Of a DNA stretch of 64,000 nucleotides, positions 1-14,900 are shown in pieces. The translations under genes and the position numbers were made by a program. Origin of the DNA: Dysidea avara (Eukaryota; Porifera; Demospongiae; Dictyoceratida; Dysideidae); contig NC_089281.1 of NCBI RefSeq assembly GCF_963678975.1, positions 7,837,277-7,901,276 of the forward strand, in the 5' to 3' direction. Numbering within the stretch: position 1 is the first letter of the stretch; every line of letters begins with the position of its first letter. The notes under the pieces are model-generated. The model had not been told where the DNA came from. It made no database searches and worked only from the letters and a program-made list of their open reading frames with translations.

Positions 1-50
1 GCAATTGAATTTGTCGGTTTTGCAATTGATTTCATTGCTTTTGTAATTCA
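1..50 (-). repeat. Inverted partial copy of the 21-bp (7-residue) repeat
   Basis: Read on the minus strand this edge encodes units of the form AKPTNSI and ITKAMKS, the same 7-residue pattern found on the plus strand at about 358-495. The copy runs off the left edge of the window, so its extent is unknown. Nothing else recognisable lies between 50 and 357. Confidence 0.55.
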
Positions 51-357
51 TCCGTAACAAGATTGCCAGCTGCAGTAAACACGAAAATAAGATGTAGCAG
101 CTGCTTCATGATCTTGTTGAAGTACAACTGTTCTTCTGCTACAGCTTCTTCAGCAATATTCGCAACTATTCTTTGCCATTGGCGATGGGTGTGGTCACTC
201 GCTAACAAGCTAATTAAGTTGACAGGCAGCTAATGGCTTCACGTATAACTAGCTTCAATTACTCTCTAGTGTCTCAAGTGGTATTATCCATGGCAAAAAA
301 AAGATTCACCTGATGAGAGGCTGGTTTCTTACAGTCGATGTAGTTATGACGAATTCT

Positions 358-495
358 TGTGCAAACGCGACTAATTCTAATGCAAAAGCGACAAAATCAA
401 CAGCAAAACTGACGAATTCAATTGCAAACGGGACAAATTCTACTGTAAAGGCGACGAACTCTACTGCAAACGGTACGAAGCCAATTGCAAAAACC
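358..495 (+). repeat. 21-bp tandem repeat encoding a 7-residue unit
   Basis: About six and a half copies of a 21-bp unit beginning GCAAA. One frame (313-513) stays open through all copies and reads as units such as ANATNSN, AKATKST, AKLTNSI, ANGTNST and VKATNST. The units carry several N-x-S/T sequons (NAT, NGT, NST). A short open frame of 66 codons holds the whole array. I do not recognise a protein family; it could be an exon of an unseen gene or a plain minisatellite. Confidence 0.6.
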
Positions 496-1176
496 TGTAA
501 TGAAGCTCTTTAAGAGGTGGTACATGGATACATCATTTACAGTACAAATGAGCTTAATAAAAGTTTCATTGAAAATTCACATGTCACCTGAAATCACTAT
601 ACATCAGTCAACCACAAAATGTACCAATTATTTAGGGCACCAATACCCTAATTTAATCATACGAAATAATGATTTATCGAACACTAGTTAGGGTTGACAA
701 TCAGATTATAAAGTTGCTTTTAAAATTGCGCACACACATGTGTGCATATTATATATGTGATGGTTTGTATCCTTAAAATTCATGAGCCAGTTATTCTTGC
801 TATGTGCATTTTTACCTAATGAGGCATATTTATTGTTTGGCTGACCACTAGTACACTTCAAACAAGGTGATAAAACAACAAGTCACAGACCGTTAATCAC
901 AAAGTAACAATGTTTATGTGACTGTTTACATTTGTTGCTAAGGATGTAGTTACTATGGGAACTTTAAATCTTTGGAAACCATATAGCACTACTATAACAC
1001 AAGGCAATAAAATTCATTAAATTAATGACCTCATGGCTTTGAAGTCAGTTCAATTTTAGCGCCAACATGATGAGACTTCTATCAAATGTATGAGACAATG
1101 CCATTATAAAATGCAAATGTTTAGGGTACATGTAGAAACAGGTTGATTTCCAAAACCAGTTGCCCAGTCAATACTG
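496..1176. other. Intergenic, no gene recognised
   Basis: AT-rich DNA with only short chance open frames. No splice-supported exon, RNA gene or clear inverted repeat seen. Confidence 0.5.
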
Positions 1177-1436
1177 TATAGCCAGAAATTTTGAGGGACA
1201 AAATTTTCATGAATTTTTGCGAGTAATAATAACTTTGTGAAAATATAATCGTGAAATCTTACCTTAACCCTGCTGCAAATTTCGCGAGTAATGATGATAC
1301 CTTCGTGACAATACAATCGTGAAATGTTTCAGGTTTATAGCTAGTAACTTACTAAACCTGTTTTCTAGACTTTCGTGAATTAAAAACGTGAAAATCAGTT
1401 TTGCGAAGTTTCATCCCTCGAACATTTCCCACTATA
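1177..1436. mobile_element. Short inverted-repeat element (MITE-like), GGGAAAT-TTCGAGGGAC family
   Basis: The left end reads TATAGCCAGAAATTTTGAGG and the right end, reverse-complemented, reads TATAGTGGGAAATGTTCGAGG. Inside are phrases such as cgtgaaaat and tttcgcgag on both strands. Related sequence recurs at 42473-42628 and at the tip of the hairpin at 42642-43767, which supports a dispersed family. No coding capacity. Confidence 0.55.
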
Positions 1437-2456
1437 TGGTGGTATTTGCTTCCTTGCTGCACAAGTCTGGGTTTGGACATACATAGAAACACACATGCAT
1501 ACACAATTTTTGAAAAACATCTCAAGTATCACTGCGCAACTTATGATTGCTCAAAGCGTCAATTCTTTGCAGCACCACTTTATAGCATTGACTACATGCA
1601 CAAGGTATGATTAATTCACCAGTTCTACAGCAACAATATAAGCAGGATGCAAATAACGTGAGACTTACAGTCTTGCATGGTACAAAAAATTAAAAACAGT
1701 GCTTAAAATGATAGGAGTATTAAACTACAGAAAAATGACAATTTCCGAAAAGTCTCATACTGGGCTTATACTTGTATTATCTACACACACATACACCCCT
1801 ATACTACCAATGTAAAGTTTTAACAACACAGATATCTCTAATATCCATAGAAAAATAAATACTGGTAGAAAACAAACACCTTGCTACAGGATTCTACACA
1901 TTGAGAATGGCATCATTGTATTTTAATACAAGGATAACTGTTGAAATTCTTAATGTATGTATGAGTGATGTCATACAATAACATAGTGCTGTTGTAAGAC
2001 TGAGAGGTCACCACGATATTCAATATGTAAAATAATTTTATTTATAGCTTTCAATTTTGTGCTTTGTTGGCAATTTTGTGTCTCCCAGGAGTACTCAAAA
2101 CTCAATTATGCTAAGGATTGTGGTTGTAAAAGAAAGGAACTAAGCATATTACTTTGAAGCACCATAGTCATCTGTAAAAAAGCCCAGGCATTATTCCTAT
2201 AGCCTGGCATCTATTCAGGCCCAGGTGTTTATCTTAGAACACTCAAGGCACAGGGTGATTGCAGACAAATTAGTGCTGGGAGTGCTTACATAATCAAACA
2301 ACCTACAATTTGAAATTTTCACTTGCGACAAGGTCAGGAATGTTTATCCAGTACATAGACTCTTATATAGCACAGCTATTAGAGTTATTAGCATCCTCCT
2401 GGCATTTAACCTGACCTGGGCGTGTATTCTATAATTTTGGATAAAGTTTCTGGAGT
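1437..2456. other. Intergenic, no gene recognised
   Basis: No recognisable coding exon, RNA gene or inverted repeat. Only short chance open frames. Confidence 0.45.
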
Positions 2457-2884
2457 AGGCGTGGTTCTAAGGGGGTTTCACCGGTTTCTGGAAACCAGTC
2501 AGCTTTTAGAGATCGAAAAAAAATTAAACGTTCAATATTTAGCCTAAAAATAGTAACATATTTAAGTACTTGGATAGTTTATTAAGTAGCTATTAGTGAC
2601 CAAATTACTCTCCACCACACAAAAAGATCCAAAATGATTCATTTGCACCTTTGAGTGCATTAAGCACCTCTAAAAATAATTATCACTCTTGATTTTGTAA
2701 CTTCTGTAACTGCTCGATAAGCTATTAAATCTCTCTGTATATGCTTAGAATGACATTTTAGGGCGATTTTCATTCGTAGTTAACTAAATAATCTATATAG
2801 CAGGTTCTAATTCCAATACCACTGTATGGACCCCCCACCCTAAAGCTGGAAACCAGTCAGCAATATTTCTAAAACCGCCCCTGG
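2457..2884. mobile_element. Non-autonomous hAT-like element with 8-bp target duplication
   Basis: Bounded by the exact 8-bp direct repeat TCTGGAGT at 2449-2456 and 2885-2892. The right end reverse-complements to CCAGGGGCGGTTTTAGAAA and the left end reads AGGCGTGGTTCTAAGG. The element is homologous, in reverse orientation, to 30740-31160. An 8-bp duplication with CAGGGGC-like ends fits the hAT superfamily; no transposase is present. Confidence 0.65.
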
Positions 2885-3466
2885 TCTGGAGTGTATTTGA
2901 GCCCAGCTTTAATACAGATATATACAGAGATAATTACACTACTAGCTTCATTGTGAAGCAATGGGTGAATGAAAGGGCAGATAGGCAACCACAGAACATC
3001 AAACAGTACCAACGCATATAAACCTGAACTAAGAACACTTCTATATTTAGACTAATACTTCCCCTCTTCCTTGCATGATTAATGTGGGTCCCATAGCAGT
3101 CATTTTAGTGTTAAAATAACTGTGATTAATCGTAGCTTACATGAAACCCTGAAACCTTATGCACCCTGCAGATAGGCAAAGGACTGAACAAAGGACTGTG
3201 CCAAAATTCCTGAGTCTTTCTATATCACAAAAATCTCAGGTGATATGTTTGACTTTACAGATTTCTTTCTCAAAAGGATAAAATAATAGCACAGTTTAAC
3301 CTTTGGAAGAGGATAAAACAATAGCACAGTTTAACCTTTGGAAGAGGCACAGATCACAAGGCAGATGCATAAATCACATGATCAGACTGTTGACTGGCCA
3401 ACCATTCAAGGAAATTTGTTTAACCACATCAGTTTCCTTCATACACTTTCCCAATATGTAATAGTT
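2885..3466. repeat. Intergenic with a roughly 35-bp tandem duplication near 3275-3345
   Basis: A unit containing GGATAAAATAATAGCACAG and ending CTTTGGAAGA occurs twice in direct succession. No gene recognised in this stretch. Confidence 0.55.
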
Positions 3467-3574
3467 ATACCATGGCTGCGAGGGATTTTGCTGATATATA
3501 CACCCAAAGCATGAGGGCCGCAGGCCCGAGGGCTGCGGGTGTATATGTCAGCAAAATCCCAAGCAGCCATGGTA
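3467..3574. repeat. Hairpin-forming inverted repeat (arms about 38 bp)
   Basis: The arm CCATGGCTGCGAGGGATTTT and onward through the TATACACCC stretch is mirrored by GGGTGTATATGTCAGC and onward to GCAGCCATGG. A GC-rich centre with GGGCCGCAGGCCC joins them. It looks like a miniature foldback element. It is immediately followed at 3576-3593 by an 18-bp perfect palindrome, AAGTGATATATATCACTT. Confidence 0.75.
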
Positions 3575-3593
3575 CAAGTGATATATATCACTT

Positions 3594-4434
3594 GGGGCGC
3601 ACTCACCTAATAGGTAAAAGAACTAATGAGAACTCATCCCATTTGTTTTATACAGTAGCATCTGAAGATCGATTGTGGTTTTAATAGCGTGGGCTAATAG
3701 CCATCAAAACGTTGTCCATACGTTAAAACGTCATTAATACGTTACTATGCTTCAACACACAATGTTAGAAAACTTGCGATTGTGGGATGGAGTTTATATT
3801 GTTATCATTTTTGTACTAAGTTAAGCCAACTAACTTCGCTATTGGGACAGTAAGTAAGTTATTATATTAAGTTAAGTACTTAGAACTGTAAGTTACTAAC
3901 CTATTTCAACGTAGCAGTAGTAGCTTTGCTGTTCCATGGTCTGTTCAAAGGTTGATACGCGGTGGGTAGAAATACGCATCCACAATCACCCAAACAATTA
4001 TTTTGTGCCTTCATTATCCTTTAGTAACAACCAACTACTCTATCTTAACCTATGTACTAAGCTTAGCAACCTCTACAAAACCGAGTCCCACAATACAAAG
4101 CTCTATGTCGCTCAATATAACGAGTCAAAGCGCATCAATTCTTTGAACTGGCTGGGTATCAAAGTCATTGGCAAACCGCTTTCCCATGATATTTCCCGGG
4201 CAATATGCAAGTTAAACACCGAGCGGCGCCTTTGAACGCCCACGCTAAAGTGGTATATAATTTGATAACTAAACTACTGTTACCACTGGCTCCTTTTGTG
4301 TTGCTAGGGAGGCACCACCACCTTATATAGTGGATACCATGGCAACAGCAGCTCTTCTGTTATCTATTCTTTTCTGCAAACTTTATTTTATATTGCGTAC
4401 ATATACACTGATGTATTGTAGCACAGCTACTAAC
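3594..4434. other. Intergenic / downstream of PPP2R5; no exon found
   Basis: I searched here for the remaining B56 exons (the next expected residues are AERALYYWNNEY) and found none. A 99-codon open frame at 3936-4235 has no recognisable domain and no splice context. This stretch could be a long terminal intron of PPP2R5 or the gene could end beyond the window. Confidence 0.4.
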
Positions 4435-6838
<2,404 letters not shown>

Positions 6839-8070
6839 GACAAAGCCGCTAAGTTACGCTACGTTCCGCTCTTCACCTTTAATTCAAATAGAAAATACCT
6901 CACAGCGTTTCCACGCAACAACAATCCACTTTCAGAATAGTTAGCTTATCTACCCTATTTACTCCTGTTGTCGACTCCTGTTTATTTGTGCGCCGCTGAA
7001 AAACGGCTACGCGAAACGCTATAAAACTATGGCTAAATCAATCAAACTTAGCAAATACCAGAATATAAGGAATACCAAACAATGAGGTGCCTAAAATTGT
7101 TCTGTACTGTATAAATCACCTGTGCCTACTGCTACAAACTATCATCCATCCATTTACGGTATGTCTTCGTTTTATGTTAAGATCACGCGACTAAGTTTAC
7201 TGATGAGCCCCGCCCTTTTACTCACAAATAAAGAGGTGTGAGTTTCTTTAAGAAAATTTTGTCCACACCTTAATTTGTATAAACATGTCGATTCAATTAT
7301 ACGGACATTGTAGATCATGTAATTGAATTCTGAGCAACTGCTAGCATAGTATAGGGAATATATTATAATCTATGCTGCTAGAGAATAGCTAATAGCTTTT
7401 AGTATATTATTAATATGCTCTAATACATTTGCACAGACTTCATGACCATATGCAAGCAAACCTGTAGTGCAGAGAAAAACGCAGCACATACAAGAGACCA
7501 TGCATATGCATGGGACATAGCTAGAAGTATGATGAAAAAGAAACTTGAATATGGCTAGCTAAAACTACTGATCTGCATGTATAGCTACATAGTTCATAAA
7601 TACAATCATTACTGAGTCAGCTAGCATTGTTGTTGTAGAATAATTTCTACTGTGTGTATGTTTGAAACTTTCTCCATGTAGCTAGCAATGTCTTGATAAT
7701 CTGACACAATTTTTGGCATGCACCATTGAGTGTTGAATTATGTGAAATATACGTTATGCATATGCACACATGTGTGGCCTCTGTGAATAATTCTCAATTA
7801 CTGTACATGAAGTTTTTGCACTGAAATGTGGCAGATGTGTTGACTGTTCTATTAGAGTATCTTGTTTTGGATTGAGGAGTGAGGGAGAGCAAGTACATCC
7901 TTTGTGTAGGTGTAAGGCGAGGCAACAAGAGTAATTATTAGTATGTGCAAATTTTTAGTTGGCATTTTAAGTATTAAAAAAGCAGTAATAGTGTTGCTTC
8001 ATTCCGCCATAACAGAATTTAGCATCATGCAATTAACTGTATTTGTTTGTAATTGTACTGCACACCAGCA
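6839..8070. other. Intergenic between divergent PPP2R5 and KIF6
   Basis: No exon recognised. One copy of the dispersed CTCTATTAGAG motif (TGACTGTTCTATTAGAGTAT) lies at 7841-7862. The rest is AT-rich with chance open frames only. Confidence 0.5.
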
Positions 8071-8670
8071 ATAATAGACAAATTTCATAATGAAAAAATC
8101 AACTGTTGCCCCTAGCAACCTAATTTTTACATTATTTGTAGGTGTCAATGTCTTAAGTCACCACTCCAAGTTTTAAAAGGATAGCATATATAAGTAGTCA
8201 TGAGATATGACATTTTGAAGCTACAATTTTCCCATACATTGTCAATGAGAGGGACACCAGTTGCCCCTTCTCGGTAATCACACAAATCACGGGATTCAAA
8301 GAATGTCATATCTTATGACCTATATACACTATCTATTTAAAACTTGGAGAGGTTATTGTTGACATTCACACCTACAAATTATGTAAAATTGAGATATATG
8401 TACTTCAGAATTTTTGGTTTTTGCATATGTTGAAATACCTCATTTTTGTGATTTCCCAGAAGGGGCAACTGTAGTCCTCTCACATAGATATGTATGGGAA
8501 AACCACAAATTTCAAAATGCCATATCTTATGACATATATATGCTATCCTTTCAAAATTTGGAGAAGTTAATTTAAACATTATCACCTAAAAATAATGGGA
8601 ATTTTAGGTTGCTAGGGGCAACGATTATTTCTATATGCTATAAAGCCCTATTATGGAATTTGTCTATTAT
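8071..8670. mobile_element. 600-bp inverted-repeat element
   Basis: The left end ATAATAGACAAATTTCATAA mirrors the right end TTATGGAATTTGTCTATTAT with one mismatch. Just inside, GTTGCCCCTAGCAACCTA mirrors TAGGTTGCTAGGGGCAAC. The interior holds further mirrored phrases (for example catatcttatgac and its relatives), so much of the element can fold back. No transposase frame is present. Superfamily not assignable from what I see. Confidence 0.7.
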
Positions 8671-8931
8671 GCCCCTGGAGGGTTAAAAATAATAAATAAG
8701 CAACAAAAAACATAGTGTGTGTGTGTGTGTACAATAAGTGTGATGCCATTTCAATACCAACTTGGTGAATACAGTCAAGCCTGCCTGGACTATAGCTTAC
8801 CTACTCTATATTACTCACTGCGGCGCTTGCAGCTGCTTGTAAAACTGTTCGATTGTGGTATTCATTTTTAATTAATGCACTCCATTTGTTTATGAACAAT
8901 TATCTTTCGCAACGTATACACTAGCGATATA

Positions 8932-11900
8932 ATGGTAAAGGAGGGAATAAAGATATTTTCTAGAATTAAGCCTACAAAAAAGGAGTGCGGGGTGAGCATT
9001 CCCTAAGTAACAATACCTTGTTATCGAATATTGTGAACTTTTCGCAGGCTTTTGAGCTAGGCGAGAATAGCGAGGGAATCGAAACACTGTCATTTCATGT
9101 CCCGCGATCCGAATCAAGTGGGTACGTCAACAATAAGCAGGAGGTTTACACATTTCAGTGAGTTGTGAACAATGTGAGCATGCACACATCAGCACTTTCA
9201 TGCATGCAGGTTTACTCATGTGTTTGATCAAAGTGCTACTCAAGAGGAAGTCTTTGATCTCGTAGCTAAGGGTGTAATTGACAAGTAAGCCAGCTATACT
9301 TTTGGCCATACAAATTAAAATCTATTTCATGTCAATTCCAGCTGCCTGGAAGGCTACAATGGAACAATATTTGCTTATGGACAGGTCGATTTTGTAGCTG
9401 TTTTTGCAATGGAATATTTGACACATGTTTTGTTTTACAGACAGGGTCAGGTAAAACATTTACAATCACCGGAGGAACAGAGAAATACTCAGAAAGAGGG
9501 ATTATTCCAAGATCACTGTCTTATTTGTTCGGACAATACCAGAAGGTACGTAGATGGAAAATACCCTTAGACAGTGGCGTAGCCAGGTCTCCACTGGTGG
9601 GTGGGCACACTCACCCACACATGCAACTAACTAGCACAAAATGCAAGTCCATGGACTCTACATACATTTGGTTTAAAAACTGTTTCAAAAGTGCATAAAT
9701 GTATCTAGCTAGCTAATAATATGCTATGCTGCTGTTCCTGCAGTTCCTGCAGCTTATTTCGCTAGTCTAATGCTACTGCAAGAATGATATAGAAGCTAGA
9801 AATTGAAACTAACTTATTACACCTCTTTGTCTTGGTCTCCTTTAATAACTCATCTGTACTTGTACACAACTCTTTGTACTCCAGCCTGACTCTTGAGATA
9901 ATTGTATGGCTTAATTTAGCCACCAATTGCAATTTTTCACCTCCAACCGACTTAACACCATTTTTTGTCTATCAATTTAGGTCACTTCACCCCGCCAACA
10001 AAAGAATATCTGTGCTGTTGCTCGCTATTCAATATTCCAGATGTAAAAAATAGACTGAATTCCTCATTCCTCGTGTTTCTTTCTTCCCCACCTAAAATTA
10101 GGATCATGTGATGCGGTGCATTAAATAGAAAGCACTGAAACTACTTGATGTAATTATCTATAAACTGCCGAAAAATCCAAGGTATGCACTACTTGTCTCT
10201 TAATTGTTCGTAATAACAAAAACAAGCGGGCACCGCTCTCCTAGGGAAATTTGGGTGGGCACGTGTCCACCCAGGCCCACCCTTGGCTGCCCTTAGAACT
10301 ATCATTATTGTATCATATGTTATTTGTAAATACAGCAATCAGTAAATTTATTTTTTCTGTATTTCAATTACTAGCGTGCTGGTCATGTATTTACGACACA
10401 TGTTTCATACCTTGAAATATACAACGAGAGAGGATATGATTTGCTGGATCCCAGACATGAAGCATCGAAGCTGGAGGACCTTCCGTAAGCCATTATGAGA
10501 AATAACAGTGCTGGTCACTGTAAAGCTCTAATAACAATAACATGCAGTGGTACCCTGGATGCTTTTGGAATCATGCTAAGGTGTCCATTTTTTAGACACC
10601 TGAGTCTCCTGATTTCAGGAGATTTGTGTACATGTATGTTACCTAAAACAAATGGGACCATTGAAGAGTATCTTGGTGTCCACATTTCAGAATTGCATTT
10701 CTGGTTGGGCTCCAGTAGCTACACATGTATCGTACAAAAATCAGCAAGGAATTAAATTTGGCAAGGTTGCCAAATTTAAACCTCACTGTTATTATTTTTC
10801 TATCACAGCCATATAAGTGTACAGTTCACCAAAATATGTATTAGTCTCTCCTAATTTTGTTCTTGAGACTTATTATGTATGGCGTCCACCATATATAGAA
10901 AGGTCAGCCTAATGGAGGATTCCAGTGGGTGTATTCATATGAAGAACTTGTCCATGCAACAAGCAACTAACGAAGAAGAAGGTAAAATTAGTCAGCTTTA
11001 CTACTTAACATATTTTTGCTACTATTTACTAGCTCTTAACTGGTTGTTTTTGGGAGACACAAACAGGATGATAGCAGAGGTGATGAGTCATTGTGGGGTA
11101 ATTACTTTCCCTTGACTAGTCCTTTATTAGACACCTATGAACATGGCGTCCACCAGATCTCACTGTATATTCACTGTTCATTTCAGCTCTCGGGAGCCTG
11201 GTTCAGATGTTATAAGGAGATCCAAACTACATTTAGTAGATCTAGCAGGGTGTGTTTGTGTGTGTGTGTACTTAGATGTTTAGTGTAGCTATGTAGTGTT
11301 CAGCATGTGGTGTTAACGTACATGTGTTTATGTATGTTAATAAAGTGTGTATATGATCTGTCTTCTGTAGATCTGAGAGAATAGGGAAAACTGGTGTGAC
11401 TGGGACATTATTGACTGAAGCTAAATGTATTAATGTTTCCCTCCATTTTCTAGAACAAGTACGTACAAACAGAAGGAGGTATCCTAGATGCATATGAAGG
11501 GCATTTTTGAGCATACATAGTCTCATGTAACCAGATCACTTTTTTTCTTTGCTATTGGGTCAACAATGATAAAAAGATGGTCTGGTCACATATGAGACTA
11601 GTTTGACATTTGCTTTAAGGATATTTTGTTTAACAGGTTATTGTGGCACTATCTGAGCATTCTCGTACTCATATTCCGTACAGAAACTCCATGATGACTT
11701 CAGTATTGCGTGACAGGTACAAGACATCTTTTCTACAGTGAAACCTCTACCCTCCATATTAACAACTGAATAGAAATTCATACAAAGGACAAGGGTTATG
11801 GTCTTACCAGCTCTGGCTTCATATGTTTATTTTTCCACTAAATGCAAAAAAGCTCTGCAAAAATAAATCAAAAATTCTTGGCCCAAAAATTTCCATTATA

Positions 11901-14900
11901 GTGGGCTTCACTGTACAGTATATTGTGTGCATAGGTGTACCCTCATGTTCTCTGTAGCCTTGGAGGAAACTGTATGACCAGTATGATAGCAACTTGTGCT
12001 GTTGAGAAGCGGAACATTGATGAGTCCGTATCAACATGTCGGTTCTCTCAACGAGTTGCCTTGGTGAAAAACGAGGCCATTGTTAATGAAGAGCTTGATC
12101 CCAAACTGGTAATGACATTGCTGTAACATGTCCTCCAATAAATGACAGAGTTATACTATACAGTTATTTCAATGTGTCAGGTTCAAATTTTGTAAATTGA
12201 AATAGTCCAACAGCAATTTTATGAGTAATTTTCCATATACTATACCTGAATGTTTTCTCTAAACTAGTCCCACACACCTAAAACTTAGAATATTTATAAG
12301 CCCAGCATAGAATATTTATAAGCCCAGCATTAAATCAACCATATTGTAGCTTCACAACGATTAATAATAAACCATGACCTGTTACTATATATAGTACAAA
12401 CTGGTGGTCAATTTTTGAAGTCTGTTTAGTTATAGTTAACATGTGCACAGATGGTGGCGAGGTTAAAACTGCAAGTGCAGGAATTGAAGGAGGAATTATC
12501 TATGGCCACTGGAGAGGAAAGAACTGATGAACTAACAGAAGAAGAAAAGCAGAAGTGAGTCTGTCTGACTTGCAATGCCAATTTTACAATTTTCTTGGCT
12601 AAAAATTGTGATTTTTTTTTTCAAATAATGATGGCAACTTTTTGTACACTGTCAATTTTGCGGGTAGAACTCCATTTAACTAATATTGAAGTGTTTGTTA
12701 TAGTCGGTTGTGTTTGTTTTAGGTGTGATGTATTAGTGGGTGCTTATGTGGCAGACACCGACCCAGAGGCAAGGCTTCTAGTCGGTGCAGATATGAGAAA
12801 AATACAACTATGCTTTCAACTGTTGAAGGTACATTGTTGTCGTGTGTTACATCCTTGTAGGAGCCCATGCATCACAAGGTTTATGGGCTCCTTAACACAG
12901 AGAAATTTCCTGAGAATTTTTTCCCCTTTCATCTGAAGAACCTGTTGCAATCAGTTTTTATCTTGGTACTATTGAGACCTTAATTCAGAGAGATCAAATT
13001 CATTGTTATTACTAGAAGACATGCATTGTTTAAATGTTCCCATTTCTTTCATGCAGCGTCTTGTACAACAACAGCCATCAACCGATGGTCCATCTGAAGA
13101 AAGGTATTGTTATGTAAAGTTTGTATGCATGATATAAAAGACGTTGAAGTGGAAGAGAGTGCATCAGAGCCAGTGTTTAAAAAACAACAACAAAAAACAA
13201 CGATATAATGTTTGTCCCAATAGGGTTACTAACAGTGGTGGTTCATCTGAAAGTGTAATTTCTGATGGTACACATCCTGAAGGTGTTGGCATAGAGAAAC
13301 CATCATACACAGACAACAAGGAGTTACAACGACTACAGGAGTTACTGAAACAAAGAGATGACGAAATAAGTAACTCAACACTTTTTATTCTTTGTCTCAA
13401 GGGTGCTTTATATTTAGATATCTTGGTGAAGATGCTGAAGCAAGAGAAAAGCAGGGCTGCCGCAGCTGAGGCTAGTCTCCAAGGAGGTACTGCTGTTAGT
13501 GTTTCTTCAGACTCCCACCTTCAAGTCACAAGTGTTAAGCAACAAAAACCAACTACTGGTGAATTGGACACCTTACATCATCATCGTCAATCACATGATG
13601 CCAGTTCTACAAGTGGCCAATTGACAGAAAGAGAGCAACCAATCCATAGACTATCACAAAAAGGTTTAATTGAATATTTGATAGTCTGTGCATCAAGTTT
13701 TGTGTTGTAGAGATCACAAGTATAGTAAATGTGTGCCCCTGCTGGTATTACTTTGTGTTAATATGTAATTGGACTAACACAACAAAATTTGTAACACGCG
13801 TACGTCATGTTCAAGTAAATCCCATTTTCTCTTTCAGAGTTGTCTCAAGCTAAGCAGGAGGCATTTGACACTTTTAAACGTGATTACAAGAACAAAATAA
13901 CAATGGAAAGTCACAAGAATAACCTCAGGGCACGGTATGCAGATTTAGAAATGTGCATTTTTACTCTACGTCATACCAGGTATGCTGATGCAAAGGAATT
14001 AGGCGAACGAGTAAACCATTCACGGACAAGAATTAGTGAGACCTAACCTTTATGTTTTACTGTATGAATTCTATGTTTGTGTAGATGATCTGAAAGCACA
14101 AATAGAGCGCCATCGATTAAAAAGTGGCTTACAAAGTATGCCAGAAATTAGAGTACGATTAATTTTTTACTTTCTACAATTTCACTCTAGATGCTTCAGA
14201 ATCCCCTTCACTACCCGATGACAAAGAAGACCAACTGAAAAGAGATATAGAAAATGAGAAAGCAAAGTATTATTATGATAACCATGCAGCATTGAAAGTT
14301 ATGACTCATGTTTTCTCCCGTAGCTTTAAAGAGTTGTATGGTCAGCTTAAGGACATGAAGACTGAGATAGAACATGTGCAGCACTTATTGGAGAAAGCCA
14401 AAGTTCAAATGCAGAAGGACTTTGAAACATGGTGGAAGCAGCAAGCTGACAAGGTGAAGAAACACAGACATCATTTGTGTAGTATAACTATGAGGTAATA
14501 GGGGGGAGAGTCAGGGGGATGGGAGCACTCCCTCCTTTTAATATAACCCAATTTGCATTAGAGCCGTTCACAATACTTGGATTAATACATTGGTTGATCC
14601 AGAAGGAGCACATAACCCATGTTGAAAGTACCATACAAGATCGAGATTCTCTAATAGAACAGTCATCGCATGCAATGCAGTGAATATAAAATAATATTCT
14701 AGGAGGCTATAGCTAAGTATGCTCATGGCACTGCTTCACTTCAAATTTAAGTCTTACATACTGAGTAGTGGGTGTCTTTTGTGTATACCTTAACTGTATG
14801 GCATTGTATGACCCTTGGACATGGTGCATTACATCTTTCCGAACCCTGACCCTGAGAGTGCATGGCCATGTGTACAGCAGATTCTCTTATGAAGGGTTCT

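Noticed and set aside
3936-4235. 99-codon plus-strand frame downstream of PPP2R5
   Set aside because: No recognisable domain, no splice context, surrounded by repeats.
14136-14190. Continuation of KIF6 exon 20 to SMPEIR
   Set aside because: It would break the phase; the donor GTATGCC after 14135 restores the frame into ASESPSLPDD.
14267-14323. Extra coding segment between EKA and FKELYG in KIF6
   Set aside because: Although open, it aligns to nothing in KIF6; GTATTA...GTAG removes it as a 57-bp intron and restores alignment.
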